Positions 42,367 to 56,217 of a stretch of DNA of 64,000 nt are shown piece by piece (positions within the stretch are counted from its first letter, which is position 1; the number at the start of each line of letters is the position of its first letter). The position numbers were made by a program, and so were the translations under genes. The DNA is from Lamellibrachia satsuma (Eukaryota > Annelida > Polychaeta > Sabellida > Siboglinidae). Location of the stretch: positions 1,003,542-1,067,541 of the forward strand of contig BSQZ01000078.1 in the NCBI GenBank assembly GCA_033239005.1, in the 5' to 3' direction. The notes beneath the pieces were generated by a model. The model worked only from the letters and a program-made list of their open reading frames with translations. It did no database searches and was not told where the DNA came from.

Positions 42367-44839
42367 CTACTTATAACCCGCCCTCCTGAGATATGTGTCA
42401 ACCTTGTTTTTAAACATATTCACGCTGCTAGCAGTTACACAATCTGTAGACAATTTGTTCCATTCATTTATTGTCCTCTGTGAGAACGAGTGCTTCCTGA
42501 TGTCCTTTTCCTTGTATGTTATGTTTCTTCTAATCAATCCAATAATTTGATTACCCTTTGAAGCTGCAATACCACACTGCTCTGAAACTTTCATATCAGC
42601 GCTTACTGTAACTCCTAAGTCCTTTTCTTTTACAGTAGTACCCAGAACAGTATCTCCTATTTTATAGTTTACATTCAAGTTCCCATGTCCTGTATGTAGG
42701 CATTTACATTTCCCAAAATTGAACAGCATCTGCCATTTCTCAGACCATTTCACTAATCTGACTAGATCGTTTTGTAAATGTTGTTTATCACCATCAGTAT
42801 TAACCTCTCTAAACAGTTTTGTGTCATCCGCAAATTTCAGTACGTTACTTGTTATACTGTCGTCCAAGTCATTGATATAAATTAAGAGTAATATAGGTCC
42901 TAATACTGATCCTTGAGGTACCCCACTCAAAACCGATTTCCAATTTGAAACTTCTCCATCTACTACAACTCGTTGTCTTCTGTCAGTCAGCCATTGTTCT
43001 ATCCAGTCAGTTATGCTATCCCCGATACCATGGGCTTTTAATTCAAGTAGTAATCTTTGATGTGGCACTTTGTCAAAATCTAAGTAGATAATATCTACTG
43101 GCGATCCCATGTCTATCCACTTAGTGATTTCTTCCAAAAAAACATAACATATTTGTTAAGCATGACCTCGCTTTAAGGAACCCATGTTGAGATGAATTTA
43201 ATAATTATGCTTAACGAGGAAGTCCACCATATGGTCTTTAATTAACCTTTCTAATAATTTACAAATCACTGACGTTAAACTCACTGGTCTGTAATTCTCT
43301 GACTTATTTCTCGAACCCTTTTTTAAATAATGGTATGATGTTTGCTTCTTTCTATTCAAATGGAACAACTCCCTCTTTTAATGACAAGTTGAATACTCTT
43401 GCAAGTGGTATACTGATTTCATCTACTGTTTCCATTAGTAATTTTGGAGGAATCCCATCCACTCCCGGTGATTTGTTATCCTTCGTTGCCTTTATTTTCT
43501 TAGCTACCAATTCTGGAGTTACAACTAACGGTCCTAAATAGTCAGATTTAGCCCCCTGAAATTTAGCATCAGCAACTGGTAATGAACTAATATCTTCTTT
43601 GGTAAACACTGAACTGAAGTAACCATTTAGGTCTTCCGCTATTAGAAACCCCTGTGATATTATATTTCCAGCACTGTCTTCTAGAGGTCCAACCTTGTCT
43701 TGTACGTTTTGTTTACTCCTGACATATGCATAAAAACTCTTGCTGTCATTTTTTATGTTACATGCCAGTTTTTGTTCATAGCCTCTTTTAGATTGTCTGA
43801 TTTCAGTTGTAGCTACATTAAGTGCCTCTTTGTATTTTGTCTTCTTCCTCTCTGGTACGCCTATAAACCCTCCACATAGTTTGTTTTAGCATTATTTTTC
43901 TAATTGCCTCTTTTGACAAGTGTTTCTTTCTACACCGTTTTCCTTGTTTTTGGAAGGGAACAAATTTATCGATGATACTCTCAATTTCATATTTTAGAAT
44001 ATTCCAACATTCAATTGCGGTCTTATTCATCAGCATGTTATTCCAATCTAGCTTTGCTAAGTATTTTCTCATATCTTTGTAGTTACCTTTGTGGAAGTTT
44101 CTCTTGCACGTTTTCTTATTTTTACTTTCTGATTTTACATTGATGTCAAAATGTATTTGATTATGGTCACTATTACCCAATGGTTCAAATATTTTTACAT
44201 TGTTCACTAATTCTTTTTGTGATGACAAAACTATATCTAATACATTTTCTCCCCTGGTTGGTTCTAGTACGTGCTGAGTAAGAAAGCTATCCTGGATTAA
44301 ACATAGAAATTGTTGATCCTCAATCCCTGTGCTCTCTAGATAATTCCATTGTATGTGTCCATGGTTAAAATCTCCCATTATGATACATTCCCGTTTACTA
44401 ACTTCCTTTTTAGCATTTTTTATTTTTGTGTTTTCCTCTTCATTTATGTTTTGACTTCGGTAAACTAATCCAATAGTTAATTTTGAATTTCCTGAAACAA
44501 TTTTGCACCAAACAGCTTCATCGCAATCAGCTTCCCTTTCTAGTTTTATTTAACATATAAAATAACTCCCCCGCCCCTTCTTCCTATTCGATCTTTCCTA
44601 AACATTACGTATCCTGTCAGTGCTAATTCAGCATCTGTTATATCTATGTTGGCCCATGATTCAGTTATACCTATTATGTGAGGGTCAATATCTTCTACCA
44701 TAATGTTTAATTCGCTTTTCTTATTTACTATGCTCCTTGCATTTAAACATACGCATCTATAACCTTTTTCAGAGATGTTTTTCGGATGATTTGATATTGG
44801 TTTATCTGTGCTAGTGGCCTCTTGTTCTGCTTGAGACAC
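42367..44839 (-). pseudogene. CR1 ORF2 (AP endonuclease and reverse transcriptase), frameshifted
   Basis: Segments in order on the minus strand: the endonuclease N-terminus with CLNARSIVNKKSEL and IIGITESW (44546-44839); MGDFNHGHIQW and SDHNQIHFD, the catalytic Asp/Asn and Asp-His motifs (43818-44378); a linker with TKDNKSPGVDGIPPKLL (43352-43609); and the RT core with VPQGSVLGPILLLIYINDL, FADD and KDLGVTVSADMKVSEQ (42367-43137), ending in YLRRAGYK. The segments lie in different frames with stops between, and part of the RT thumb is missing (after RRNITYKEK the text jumps to the C-terminal IRKHSFSQR). Confidence 0.85.
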
Positions 44840-44917
44840 CTCTAGGTAACCCCCTGCACTTCTAGTTTAAAGAATGTTTACGTCCAAAAATATTTGTCAT
44901 TGTACCCAAGTCGCTAT

Positions 44918-46183
44918 CTACTGCTGCTGAAAGTTTGTCCGCGAATACTGCCGCCCCTTTCCACTTAAATGAAGCCCATCCTTCATGTACATATCAGCCC
45001 TCCCAACAAAACTTCCCCATAAACCCACAAATCCAACTTCCTCTTCCTTACACAGCCTCTGGACTAACATGTTAATTGCCATCCCCCGACAATTTCGATA
45101 TTTGTGACCCCTCCTGCCCATTACAGGTAAAATCCCTGACAGTATTACCTGCTCAACCCGCGTCTGTTTTAGTGTTCTGACCAATTGCCTATATTTCCTA
45201 ACTATGGCAGTTGTACCCTCCCTCTCTACGTTATTTGTCCCTACGTGTACTAAAACAGATCCACCCTTACCCGAGCCTACGATGTTTTTTACCCTCTGAG
45301 TTATCGCCTTTATTTTGGCTCCAGGCATGTAGACCACCACATCATCTCCCTTGTTTAAGACTCTGTCGGTCTTCCTAACTATCGAATCCCCCACAAACAC
45401 CCTCGCTCTCTTCCTCACCCCCTCTATCACTGCTGCAGAATAACTCTTCCTTTCGATTCCCTCCATCACATTCTGTCCTGACCCCTTCCCTCCTGTCTCC
45501 CCCACTTCCCACTCCTTTGCTCTTGTCTCTCCCACTCCCCTCTCCTTCACTCCTGTTGTTTTCCCTTCCGTCTCCCCCACTCCCTTCTCCTTCCCTCCTG
45601 TCTCCCCTACTCCCTTCTCCTTCACTCCGGTTGTTTTCCCTCCCGTCTCCCCCACTCCCTTCTCCATCCCTCCTGTTTCCGCTACTCCCCTCTCCTTCAC
45701 TCCGGTTGTCTTCCCTCCCGTCTCCCCCACTCCCTTCTCATTCCCTCCTGTCTCCCCTACTCCCCTCTCTTTCACTCCGGTTGTCTTCCCTCCCGTTCCT
45801 TTCCTTCCCGTCTCCTTACGTCCTGTCTCCCCATGACCTGTCACCTTCCCTCCTCTCAGCTTCCTCCCAGGCTGAGGTGAGCTCTCCCTAGCATCTCTTG
45901 TGTCTTTCCCCACTTTATCGTCTACTGTTCCCCCACCGGAACTACTGGCACAACTCCCCTGTTCCCCTCCCACCATTGCCACAACGAGCAGCCTCAGCTC
46001 TTCCAACTCCACCTCTAGTTCCTTCATCTTCGCGCATCCCCTACACTCAAAACTAAAACTATCTGCCTGGACCTCAACCCAGGACTTCTCGCACCCAGAC
46101 TTGACGAAGTCCACCCAGTTACTGCAACTGCCACAAATTAAGTACCTTGTGGCCTTTAACTGCCGTTTGCACGGCGCCATCAT
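44918..46183 (-). CDS. CR1 ORF1 protein (zinc finger, repeat linker, SGNH esterase)
   Basis: An open frame of 421 residues on the minus strand. The N-terminus has a cysteine-rich finger (CGSC...C...CRGC, residues 18-50), followed by a short coiled-coil-like stretch (KELEVELEELRLL). Residues about 115-235 are a low-complexity repeat of GETGGKTTGVKERGV-like units. The C-terminal half is a CR1-type esterase of the SGNH family: GDSIVR block (about residue 268), HVGTNN block (about 318) and DGLHLS (about 408). Known CR1 ORF1 proteins bind RNA and have an esterase domain of uncertain role. It is uninterrupted, unlike ORF2. The repeat linker has several near-identical copies and probably varies in length between elements. 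Confidence 0.85.
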   Translation of the reverse strand: MMAPCKRQLKATRYLICGSCSNWVDFVKSGCEKSWVEVQADSFSFECRGCAKMKELEVELEELRLLVVAMVGGEQGSCASSSGGGTVDDKVGKDTRDARESSPQPGRKLRGGKVTGHGETGRKETGRKGTGGKTTGVKERGVGETGGNEKGVGETGGKTTGVKERGVAETGGMEKGVGETGGKTTGVKEKGVGETGGKEKGVGETEGKTTGVKERGVGETRAKEWEVGETGGKGSGQNVMEGIERKSYSAAVIEGVRKRARVFVGDSIVRKTDRVLNKGDDVVVYMPGAKIKAITQRVKNIVGSGKGGSVLVHVGTNNVEREGTTAIVRKYRQLVRTLKQTRVEQVILSGILPVMGRRGHKYRNCRGMAINMLVQRLCKEEEVGFVGLWGSFVGRADMYMKDGLHLSGKGRQYSRTNFQQQ

Positions 46184-46200
46184 ACAATTTAGTTTTAATT

Positions 46201-47814
46201 AGTTTGCTACGTTAGCCTTGAATAAGGCTTTTTTGTGATCAAAAGAACACTTTAGGCTAATATACTTGTTAATTGTGTCTTCTATTAACCTCGCATGAGA
46301 AAAAATCCTGCCACCTAGTGAATACGGAGAACACTGTGTAACAAAACAACGAAGTCAGTGTGTACTAATTTACGCTAAAATCCTGCTGTTAATTCCTTTT
46401 TTACCGAAAACGATTACTACCACTATGTCAGATATTACCTTATGTATGTAATTTAAGTAAATGTTCTGTTCATATAACACACAAACCGTTTTAATACAAT
46501 GGTTCTGCTATTAATCAAATGAGAACACATACACTAAGTACGACATTATATTCAAGACAAATTCAGGATAGATGTACAACTTATGATGATCAGTATGAGA
46601 ATGTTCACATGCAGAACGTCCTTCTACCATCATGTCAATTTCACAAGTTTCCTGCGTGCATTTCTTACAGTTTCTTCCACCACATCATTGATTCTGTCCT
46701 AAGTGTGTCATCAGTAAGTGTAGCCTCGGTGTCTTTCTCCTGTCCACAACCAGATGTTTCACATATCTGCCTGCCTGCTCACAAGGCAAACATTGCCCCT
46801 TTATCTTGCCTGAAGTGAGGAGCATCACTTTATTTCAAGATGCTACTTGTTGTTAGGAAAGCGTCTACGGGTTTGTCGGAAATCACTTGGAACTTGTTGA
46901 AGTTGTGCATGCTCAATTTGAACCATAGCACATGCATAAATTGCGAACATTATACATACGTACATATAGTACCATGATAATTTCATACATTTACAAAAAA
47001 TACATACTACTTTATTTATATGTGTATCTATATAATATGACTATTTCAAATAAAACCGACAAAATTAATCATGGGCCAGGCTTGCTTGACATCGCACGGG
47101 CCACCATGCTAATAGTATCCAACTATTTAATTAATTAATCATTATTGTCTACTGCTCTTGACACAAAACTTCATCGTACACCTTCACGTGTTATTTATTA
47201 TCAAGGTATATGTAGGAAGTAGCTACATGGACGGTTAGGCTATCGTGACTGTACGCCATGACAATCCACGTGTCGATGATTCACTCTCCTGTAGAAGTGT
47301 CAGTTGTGATAGGAAAGCAATGTGTCTAAGAACAATATAAAAAGCAACCCAGCCAAACGTTAAGATGAGACACGGCAGCTTGATCATGTTGTCTTAATTT
47401 GCACAGTTATTGCATGTTTTCTGTCCAAACTGTAGAATGTGTCTTACTAAGTAAAACAGTATGTTGAATGTTTTCTGCCACACCCTCCGCTTCCATGATA
47501 AAAAAAAATTACCACCATTTTTAACAACTATTAGCAAATTGCGCATCAATGGCATTCTTTACAAGTTGAGCAAAGATATCATTATAATTATTACAATACG
47601 ATACTCATATTTAGTTTTATTGCACACCTGGTAGGACAGTTTTCATCAAAGTTGTTATTGTTTTTAATATATGTTTGTAATTTCCGAGAAACAATACTTA
47701 GCCTAATTTGGCAAGAATAATTGCTTCCAGAGATATATTTCTTCAAAAACAAACTAAAACATGGTTTTCAGATAACAGCCGACAAAGATTAAAAAACATC
47801 ATTTATTATATCAC
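46201..47814. other. no gene recognised
   Basis: AT-rich sequence. A 99-codon plus-strand frame at 46519-46818 has no domain and is probably chance. Confidence 0.35.
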
Positions 47815-48045
47815 AGACAAGCCACGAGGCGCTGGCTCTTCCCACATACACCAGTGGTCTGGACGACACACGGGAAGATCCTACATCACAGTCAAGCCAA
47901 GAGGCGCAGACTTTTCCCACATAGACTAGGACAGCACACGGGAAGATCTTACCTCACAGTCAAGCCACAAGGCGCTGGCTCTTCCCACAAACACTAGGGG
48001 TTTGAACAGCACACGGGAAGATCCTACTTCACAGTCAAGCCACGA
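47815..48045. repeat. tandem repeat, about 75-bp unit, three copies
   Basis: Units share TCACAGTCAAGCCA, a GGCGCTGGCTCTTCCCACA block and CACACGGGAAGATCCTAC. Copies differ by small indels. Confidence 0.8.
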
Positions 48046-48159
48046 CGCTCAAAAGTGAGCATTAATTACCTTGCTTGGAAACAAACGTGATGCTGACATG
48101 TGTGATAGTAAAGCTACGTATCTAAGAACAATGCAAAATGCAACTCAGCCCAACAAACA

Positions 48160-48660
48160 TTCTGAATTATCTCCTCACGGTCTTTGAAGCGGAGAAGTGT
48201 TACGATGGTCGGCCTCTGTTTGGGGCGGTTCGTATCAGGTTTGACTATCCGATTGGCTCTCTCGATTTCTATTTTCGTGTCGTTGAAATGCATCTTGTTT
48301 TTCAGAATGTCTCGTACTTTTGCCTATGTTGTTTTCCAGTCCTCGTTCAGGAATTTTGGATGCCGTCAATTCCAATGCAATCTCAGCGAGAGTAGTTGTC
48401 TAGACAGTCGAGTTGGTTGGCGAGTGATTACAATAATTTGTTTTTTCCTTTTCTCGTCATCATCGGCTGGACGTTTGATGATTTTCGCTCCAATTCTGCC
48501 ATAGTCGTCTTGAGATTAGCAATGTTATCTCTGGTGAATTACAGGTTTGTCTTCTGTTCGGTAATGTCCTGTGTCATTTTGGTCAGGAACCTGTCGACTC
48601 TGCTGTTTGTTGGCGATAAATGCGCTTCTAACCACGATATGTCTTTCTTGCTGAGCAGTT
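48160..48660 (-). mobile_element. decayed LINE ORF1 (L1-type RNA-binding protein) remnant
   Basis: Minus-strand translation across frames shows a coiled-coil-like start (LTKMTQDITEQKTNL, NIANLKTTMAELERK), a LDNYSR...IGIDGI RRM-like segment and the RPTIVTLLRFKDREEIIQ C-terminal block, preceded by IEIERANRIVKP. This order is typical of L1-type ORF1 proteins. Multiple stops. Confidence 0.55.
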
Positions 48661-48732
48661 AATTACCGGAAGAGGATCTCTTGGGTGTTAATGATCAGCA
48701 CAGTCGCTGTCAATGCCAACGTTCGTAATTTA

Positions 48733-49047
48733 GTCAACTGTTGTGGTTGGCGCAGACCTTCGTCCCGCTATACCCAGTACGTATTTACACTTGATGCGAG
48801 CTCAGTCCGCCGGAGCGAAGTAGACACGTACCGTTAAGTCAACTGTTGTGGTTGGCGCAGACCTTCGTCCCGCTATACCCAGTACGTATTTACACTTGGT
48901 GCGAGCTCAGTCCGCCGGAGCGAAGTAGACACGTACCGTTAAGTCAACTGTTGTGGTTGGCGCAGACCTTCGTCCCGCTATACCCAGTACGTATTTACAC
49001 TTGGTGCGAGCTCTGTCCGCCGGAGCGAAGTAGACACGTACCGTTAA
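48733..49047. repeat. 105-bp tandem repeat, three near-identical copies
   Basis: Copies start at 48733, 48838 and 48943 with GTCAACTGTTGTGGTTGGCG and differ at only a few positions. The plus-strand frame through it (WLAQTFVPLYPVRIYTWCEL, repeated) is a repeat artefact, because it follows from a unit length divisible by three. Confidence 0.92.
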
Positions 49048-50681
49048 GTCAACTATATCTACAATCTAGCAAAAATATTCAGCGTAACCATTTACATAAA
49101 GCATTATACATTAGAGGCATACTCAACAACTTGTTGTGTTATTCGACCACATTTGTATTTCTTTAGGTTCCAGGTGATGGTCTAAAAGTATAATGACTAC
49201 ATTACACCGAAGGTCCCTTCAACCAGATGTTTAAGCCAGGAGTAAACTATTCCACAGAGAGGAGAACTGTATGACTCATAAACCAAAATAGTGAATATAT
49301 CTATGTTGTCAAAATTTAAGAGTGAACTGTGTAACTCATGCAGGTACATTAGCAAAGTTAGCCTAAATTTCGGTTGTATCGCGCATGTGTTTTGTGTCAC
49401 GCACATATTTCCAATGGTCGTCCCGGTATCGTTGCATCGGATACAGAGAAACATGTTGACCCAAGCAACAGCTTTTACCAACTAGACGTTGAGGAAACGT
49501 AATGCCACCGACGGATGGTATCTTACTTATGATCCATGGGTAGTAAGTGTATTGTTAATGAAGACAACTTTATGACGTATATCTAATTCAACTCGATGCA
49601 ACGACGGTCGGAATTAATATATCCGTTGGATGTGGTCGTCTAAAATATAAATAAAATCATGCTAATTGATAAATGTCAAAATGGTGGATCCAGAAGGATT
49701 ATCACTCACTAAATGATAAATGGCGGTAAGAGCTAATATGTATGATGTTGGTTAATATCATGCATGGCACCCGGTAGTATCAGTGACATTTCATTTGATG
49801 ATTTAAGAGATTAAATATGATATAAAATTGTATTAGACCTCTATATCAAACAATTTGGTAATGTTTTAAATAAGAAAAAATTAAAATGGCGAATTGAGAG
49901 AAAAAAATGGAAAATGAAGTTATGTTTTGCAATTTCTATATTTTTAATTGTCACAGCTAAATAACGATACCGTCAACCTCAACATGTTTAATGTCATTTA
50001 AAGTAGCACGTCTACATAATTATTCTGATGAAATCCGGTGATGTTATCAACGTTACAAAATAGTAAGACGATTTGTGTGATGTTGTGTGTGCAATTTTTA
50101 TATTTTGTATTGTCACAACTCAACAATTTCAAAGTTAACCTCAATAGAATTAATGTTATATGACGTAGCATCTCCAAGTTATTATTCTGATGAATGATTG
50201 CAAACTTTGCAAAGCTAAACAAGACTATTTTTTGTGGACAAATTATTTTTGTAACTCTTCAATTTGGACGCCAATCGTTTCTTTTTGCAATCGATTTATA
50301 TGGATCATAATGTGGTGAAGTTTCAACCCGATCTAATGTTACAACTATGAGGATTTATTGTTTTTCAAATGTGCGCTACAACCTGGCTATGCGCGATACA
50401 ACCCCTACATTATCGTTGTTGTTTAATTACCGCCCGCAAAATTATGTGTAGAGTCGGAAATATTTTGGGATCGCCATAGGCTGCCACCATTTGGAGTTTG
50501 TGTGCGTGGATGCGTGCGTGCGTGAGTGCGTACTTGCGTGGGTGCGTGCGTGCGTGCGTGCGTGCGTGCGTATGAGACAGAAGCAGTTTGACGGGCACAT
50601 AAGCGAATCTATTTTCTGTACGAATATAGTTGTGGTAATATCTTTCCTAATATGACTAGATCAGTAACAAAAACGTCTGAC
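49048..50681. repeat. non-coding; direct repeat and (GCGT)n
   Basis: About 49925-50050 and 50090-50200 are diverged direct copies (TATTTT...TATTGTCACA...AACCTCAA...ATTATTCTGATGAA). A GCGT microsatellite lies at about 50505-50572. No exon found. Confidence 0.5.
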
Positions 50682-50766
50682 CGTAAATGAATCCACCGAT
50701 CCTAAGTTGTACAACTCCAGCGAAGACTAAAATAATGACGAGGTGAGAAATCTTCCCACTTGCCAT
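50682..50766 (-). CDS. signal-peptide exon of a secreted protein gene (gene 2)
   Basis: ATG at 50766 (context TCAGCAATGG) encodes MASGKISHLVIILVFAGVV plus nine residues ending GGFIY. It is a clear signal peptide with a hydrophobic core. The exon ends in phase 1 at a GTCAGA donor. Length (85 bp), start context, phase and donor all match the signal-peptide exon at 61833-61917, so the two genes are paralogues. A TTAAATAC TATA-like box lies about 70 bp upstream (50832-50840 on the plus strand). Downstream exons must lie at lower coordinates; the six-cysteine exons are candidates. Confidence 0.65.
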
Positions 50767-51430
50767 TGCTGAGGCAGTCGATTCTTCTCGGTTGTTAATT
50801 AAAGGCAGTCGACGAACTTTGTGAGACGCGAGTATTTAAGCCTTGCGTCACGACTGTACTGCTCCAACCGTTTAACATGCCGAATGAGTTTGGGTATTGC
50901 ACCTTTCTCCATCCATCAAGGCACAGACAACTGTGTTGTTATTCCTTTCACAAATGGAGCAGATAAAGCACTCGTCGCCTGTAGATGTAAGGCGCCTGCA
51001 CTTATCATCTATAATTTCCCGCCTAATTTAAAATATCTTTGGGTGCGAACTTGTTTCTACGACAGTCTTACATTTGTTTCAGTATTACAAGTGAGAACGG
51101 GCTTTCTCTCTCCTGCTGATACGGGCGTCCCTAAACAACGTCAGCTTACACAATGAACTACTTGTATGGGTTTTGTAAAAGGAATGTCGAAGACGTGTCG
51201 AATTAAGCAGCAATTATTGGCGTTTCCTACCAACAAAACGACAGCAAATTAATCAAGTCTTTTGTATACAAACTTCGCAGGTGTTCTTCTTTCAAAATTT
51301 GACAAGCACTAAATTGGATGTCTTGGGCAATAACATGTGATGACGTATTCATGAATTTTCTCACGCTTCCAACGGTTTGCTACTAGTGTAATATGGTGCA
51401 GCAATAACGTCCCACTTAGTACACGACTAG
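50767..51430. promoter_or_regulatory. duplicated promoter and upstream region of gene 2
   Basis: 50767-51430 is a diverged copy of about 61918-62530: shared CCATC(A/G)A(T/G)CAAGG, GCGTC(C/T)CT...CAACGTCAGCTTACACAATGA and AAAAGGAATGTCGAAG. The duplication therefore included the promoter as well as exon 1. Confidence 0.65.
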
Positions 51431-52596
51431 TGACAGTAAAGCTCATAATATCTTAACACCTGGGCCGCTGGTGTTGGCATGCATCTACCTTGCTTCAAGA
51501 TCTGTTGTGATAAGTAATTAATTTCATCATGGTTACATAGTTATACGAATAAAGTGCTGACATTGTACGTCCAACGTAGATGTCCGTCATATAGACGGCT
51601 GTGGGTCCCATCGGCCAATGATTTAGTAATACACAGTTTTCCTTTAGTCATCGACAAAATATAATCTGAACGATTAGGTCTTCTAGTAATTATAGTTCGC
51701 TCTCATTTGTTTGGGATTTCGCCAACATTCTCATTATGACGAAGCCATCGTACTTGATATTCTACGCTGTATTTGTGTGAGTCAGAATGTCCTAAATTCG
51801 TTTTGTAGTCTGGATCATTATCAAGATTAAACGAGGTTGCCATCCAAGGCAAAACACCCATATCAAAATAACGAATAACTTTCACCACAACATGACCTTT
51901 CTACCCTCCAGTACCTAATTGTGCAGTGCTGCTTCCGCTGAGGCAAGTCGACGCACTGTTATCATTAAGTATATAATTTTAGGGCATTAGATACGATTTT
52001 TCTCCATAAACACATTGTGTTATCAATGTGTAATTGCTGCATTATATAAGCAATTGCGGTAAACACATATATTATGCAAGGACGAAAATCGTTTTTAAAT
52101 GATCAATTGTCTTTAATTAAAAAAATACTGTAATAACAATTATGACAATATATGTTATAAATATTATTATTGTTAATATTATTACTACTAGTATGGTAAA
52201 TACAACACATTGTGAACTGTGTCAAAAGCAATATCTCTACAAACAGTGATAACAATATACGAGAATAAACTGAAAAGAAACATTGCAGAAAGGTAAGCGA
52301 ACGTCTTTGAAACACAGCGTCCGGTACTATGACAATAAATCCAGTTTGTATGCGCAACGTGTACAGGCGACCGACCTTGTGCCTCACGAATCAAAATGTT
52401 CATCCACGGTCGCTCTCATCAACGGAACTATCAACGTGCTTTGTAATAAACATCAGTGTCCTAACTCAGATCATCGCTGTCGACGTCGATAATTGAGCAA
52501 GGAAAGATATGTTGAGTCACATACGACGTTATCCACCATGTCACGAAAGGCGTACTCCGCCGATGATCTGTGTCGGTGTTGTCACTTCGTGAAGCC
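51431..52596. other. spacer with one unexplained 61-codon minus frame
   Basis: 51703-51888 on the minus strand encodes a protein-like sequence (YFDMGVLPWMATSFNLDND and onward) that I cannot assign. It has no clear splice sites. The rest is AT-rich. Confidence 0.3.
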
Positions 52597-52772
52597 TTAA
52601 ACATGAATGAGAGGATTATACACCAGCACAACTCCACATGACTTAGTAAAACATATTTTGTTGTTATCACACTGGATGTAGTCGTGTGGATTTGATGCTT
52701 CAAAATAGAAACCATGGGCAGTCGTGTTCTCGTCGAAGCAGGGATTCCGTGTGTCGCAATTGTACATCAAAG
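52597..52772 (-). CDS. chitin-binding (peritrophin-A-like) terminal exon, incomplete domain
   Basis: A minus-strand exon after a TTGTTTGCAG acceptor. It encodes LMYNCDTRNPCF, then GFYFEASNPHDYIQCDN and CFTKSC, a CBM14/peritrophin-A type pattern for binding chitin outside the cell. It ends VVLVYNPLIHV at TAA 52597, before the last cysteine of the domain, whereas the sister exon at 56033 reaches it. It is either a decayed duplicate or an alternative last exon. It lies downstream (in transcript order) of the EGF exon at 53131. Confidence 0.65.
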
Positions 52773-53130
52773 CTGCAAACAACACAATAACGTAACATTA
52801 TGTAATCTTTGGCGATACGACAGTAACTGGCAATTTTCAAAGTCAAATACAAGTATGCCAAACGTTAGGTGATTATCTTAAATTGTTATGCAAATTAATT
52901 TTGTTAAATAGTGCAATCATACAAGCATTTGAAAACGAAATTTCTACTATCTGAAGCATTTTTGTATGAATTGCATGGAGGCAGAAATAGAATTACCCAT
53001 GTCTTATTCGCCATGACACGTGCTTATATGTTCTTGGTCGAATGTATAAGCAGTCACATAGCACTACAATACAAAGTAAATGAAAAAAGATGATAATGTT
53101 CCGAAGTGCTCACAAGAGGTCGCCACTTAC

Positions 53131-53232
53131 CACAGTTGGCACCGACGAAGCCCGATGCACAGTCACAGGCCTCTGTGATGCCGGGACGTACGCCGTTATT
53201 TTGACAGTCAGCGTCTTTCTCACATTGGAACG
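53131..53232 (-). CDS. EGF-like exon (gene 1 region)
   Basis: This 102-bp phase 1-1 exon has acceptor TTTTGCAG and donor GTAAGT. It encodes FQCEKDADCQNNG...CDCASGFVGANC, an EGF-like module. The cysteine expected after NNG is replaced (NNGVRPG), leaving five cysteines. It is closely related to the exons at 57062 and 59718. Confidence 0.75.
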
Positions 53233-55759
<2,527 letters not shown>

Positions 55760-55862
55760 TAACATACTTCGTGGCGTCACATTGGATGTGCTTGTGAGGA
55801 TCCGAATGTTGGTAATGTAAACCATGGACGTCTGTGTTGGCTTTGATGCAGGGATTCCGATA
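55760..55862 (-). pseudogene. chitin-binding domain pseudo-exon
   Basis: The minus strand encodes RNPCIKANTDVHG and SDPHKHIQCDATKYV, matching the middle of the chitin-binding exons at 52597 and 56033. The acceptor end and the C-terminal part are lost, so it is a decayed duplicate. Confidence 0.65.
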
Positions 55863-56032
55863 ACTGATAATTTCAACACATTAAAGGAGCAATGATAAAG
55901 GCTGCATGGTATTTATTACATTCAGTGATGAAAGTTCAAACACGAAACTCTGGTATATGTTGATATATATATATGACGTCATCGACACGTTGATCTCCGA
56001 CGTGTCACGTATGTGGCACTAAGTCTGTTTTG

Positions 56033-56217
56033 TTACGGTGACGCGCAACCTAGATGTGTCTGTTTCCACACCAGATTTCCTGGGCATGACTTATCATAAC
56101 ATCCACCGTTGGCGTCACATTGGATGAACTTGTGTGGATCCGATTGTTCAAAATAGAAACCATTGACAAGGTTCGCGGTGAAGCATGGACTTCGTGTATC
56201 GCAATTGTACTTCAAAG
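56033..56217 (-). CDS. chitin-binding (peritrophin-A-like) terminal exon
   Basis: A minus-strand exon after a GGTGTTTTACAG acceptor. It encodes YNCDTRSPCF, GFYFEQSDPHKFIQCDANGGC and a CPGNLVWKQTHLGC end, so all six cysteines of a CBM14/peritrophin-A domain are present. The TAA stop follows three residues later (ASP). It fits as the last coding exon of gene 1, after the EGF exons at 60.6-57.1 kb. A secreted EGF plus chitin-binding protein would suit a role in cuticle, shell or mucous matrix, but that is inference. Confidence 0.75.

Larger units (their letters stand above)
42271..46200 (-). mobile_element. near-complete CR1-family LINE
   Basis: Minus strand, about 3.9 kb. ORF1 (44918-46183) is intact. 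ORF2 (42367-44839) is broken by frame changes. The 3' end carries ACAAGATTTAACAAGATT repeats, as in the copy at 25.55 kb. Inserted in non-coding DNA. Related fragments at 25.6 and 35.6 kb show several waves of the same family. Confidence 0.88.

Noticed and set aside
45517..45891. Plus-strand Pro/Ser/Leu-rich frame
   Set aside because: Antisense shadow of the repeated linker of CR1 ORF1.
48846..49166. Repeat protein WLAQTFVPLYPVRIYTWCEL
   Set aside because: Product of a 105-bp DNA repeat whose length is divisible by three; no start context, domain or splice evidence.
49197..49481. Possible gypsy-type reverse transcriptase on the minus strand
   Set aside because: A few words resemble an RT palm region, but the order is wrong and no flanking retroelement domains were seen.
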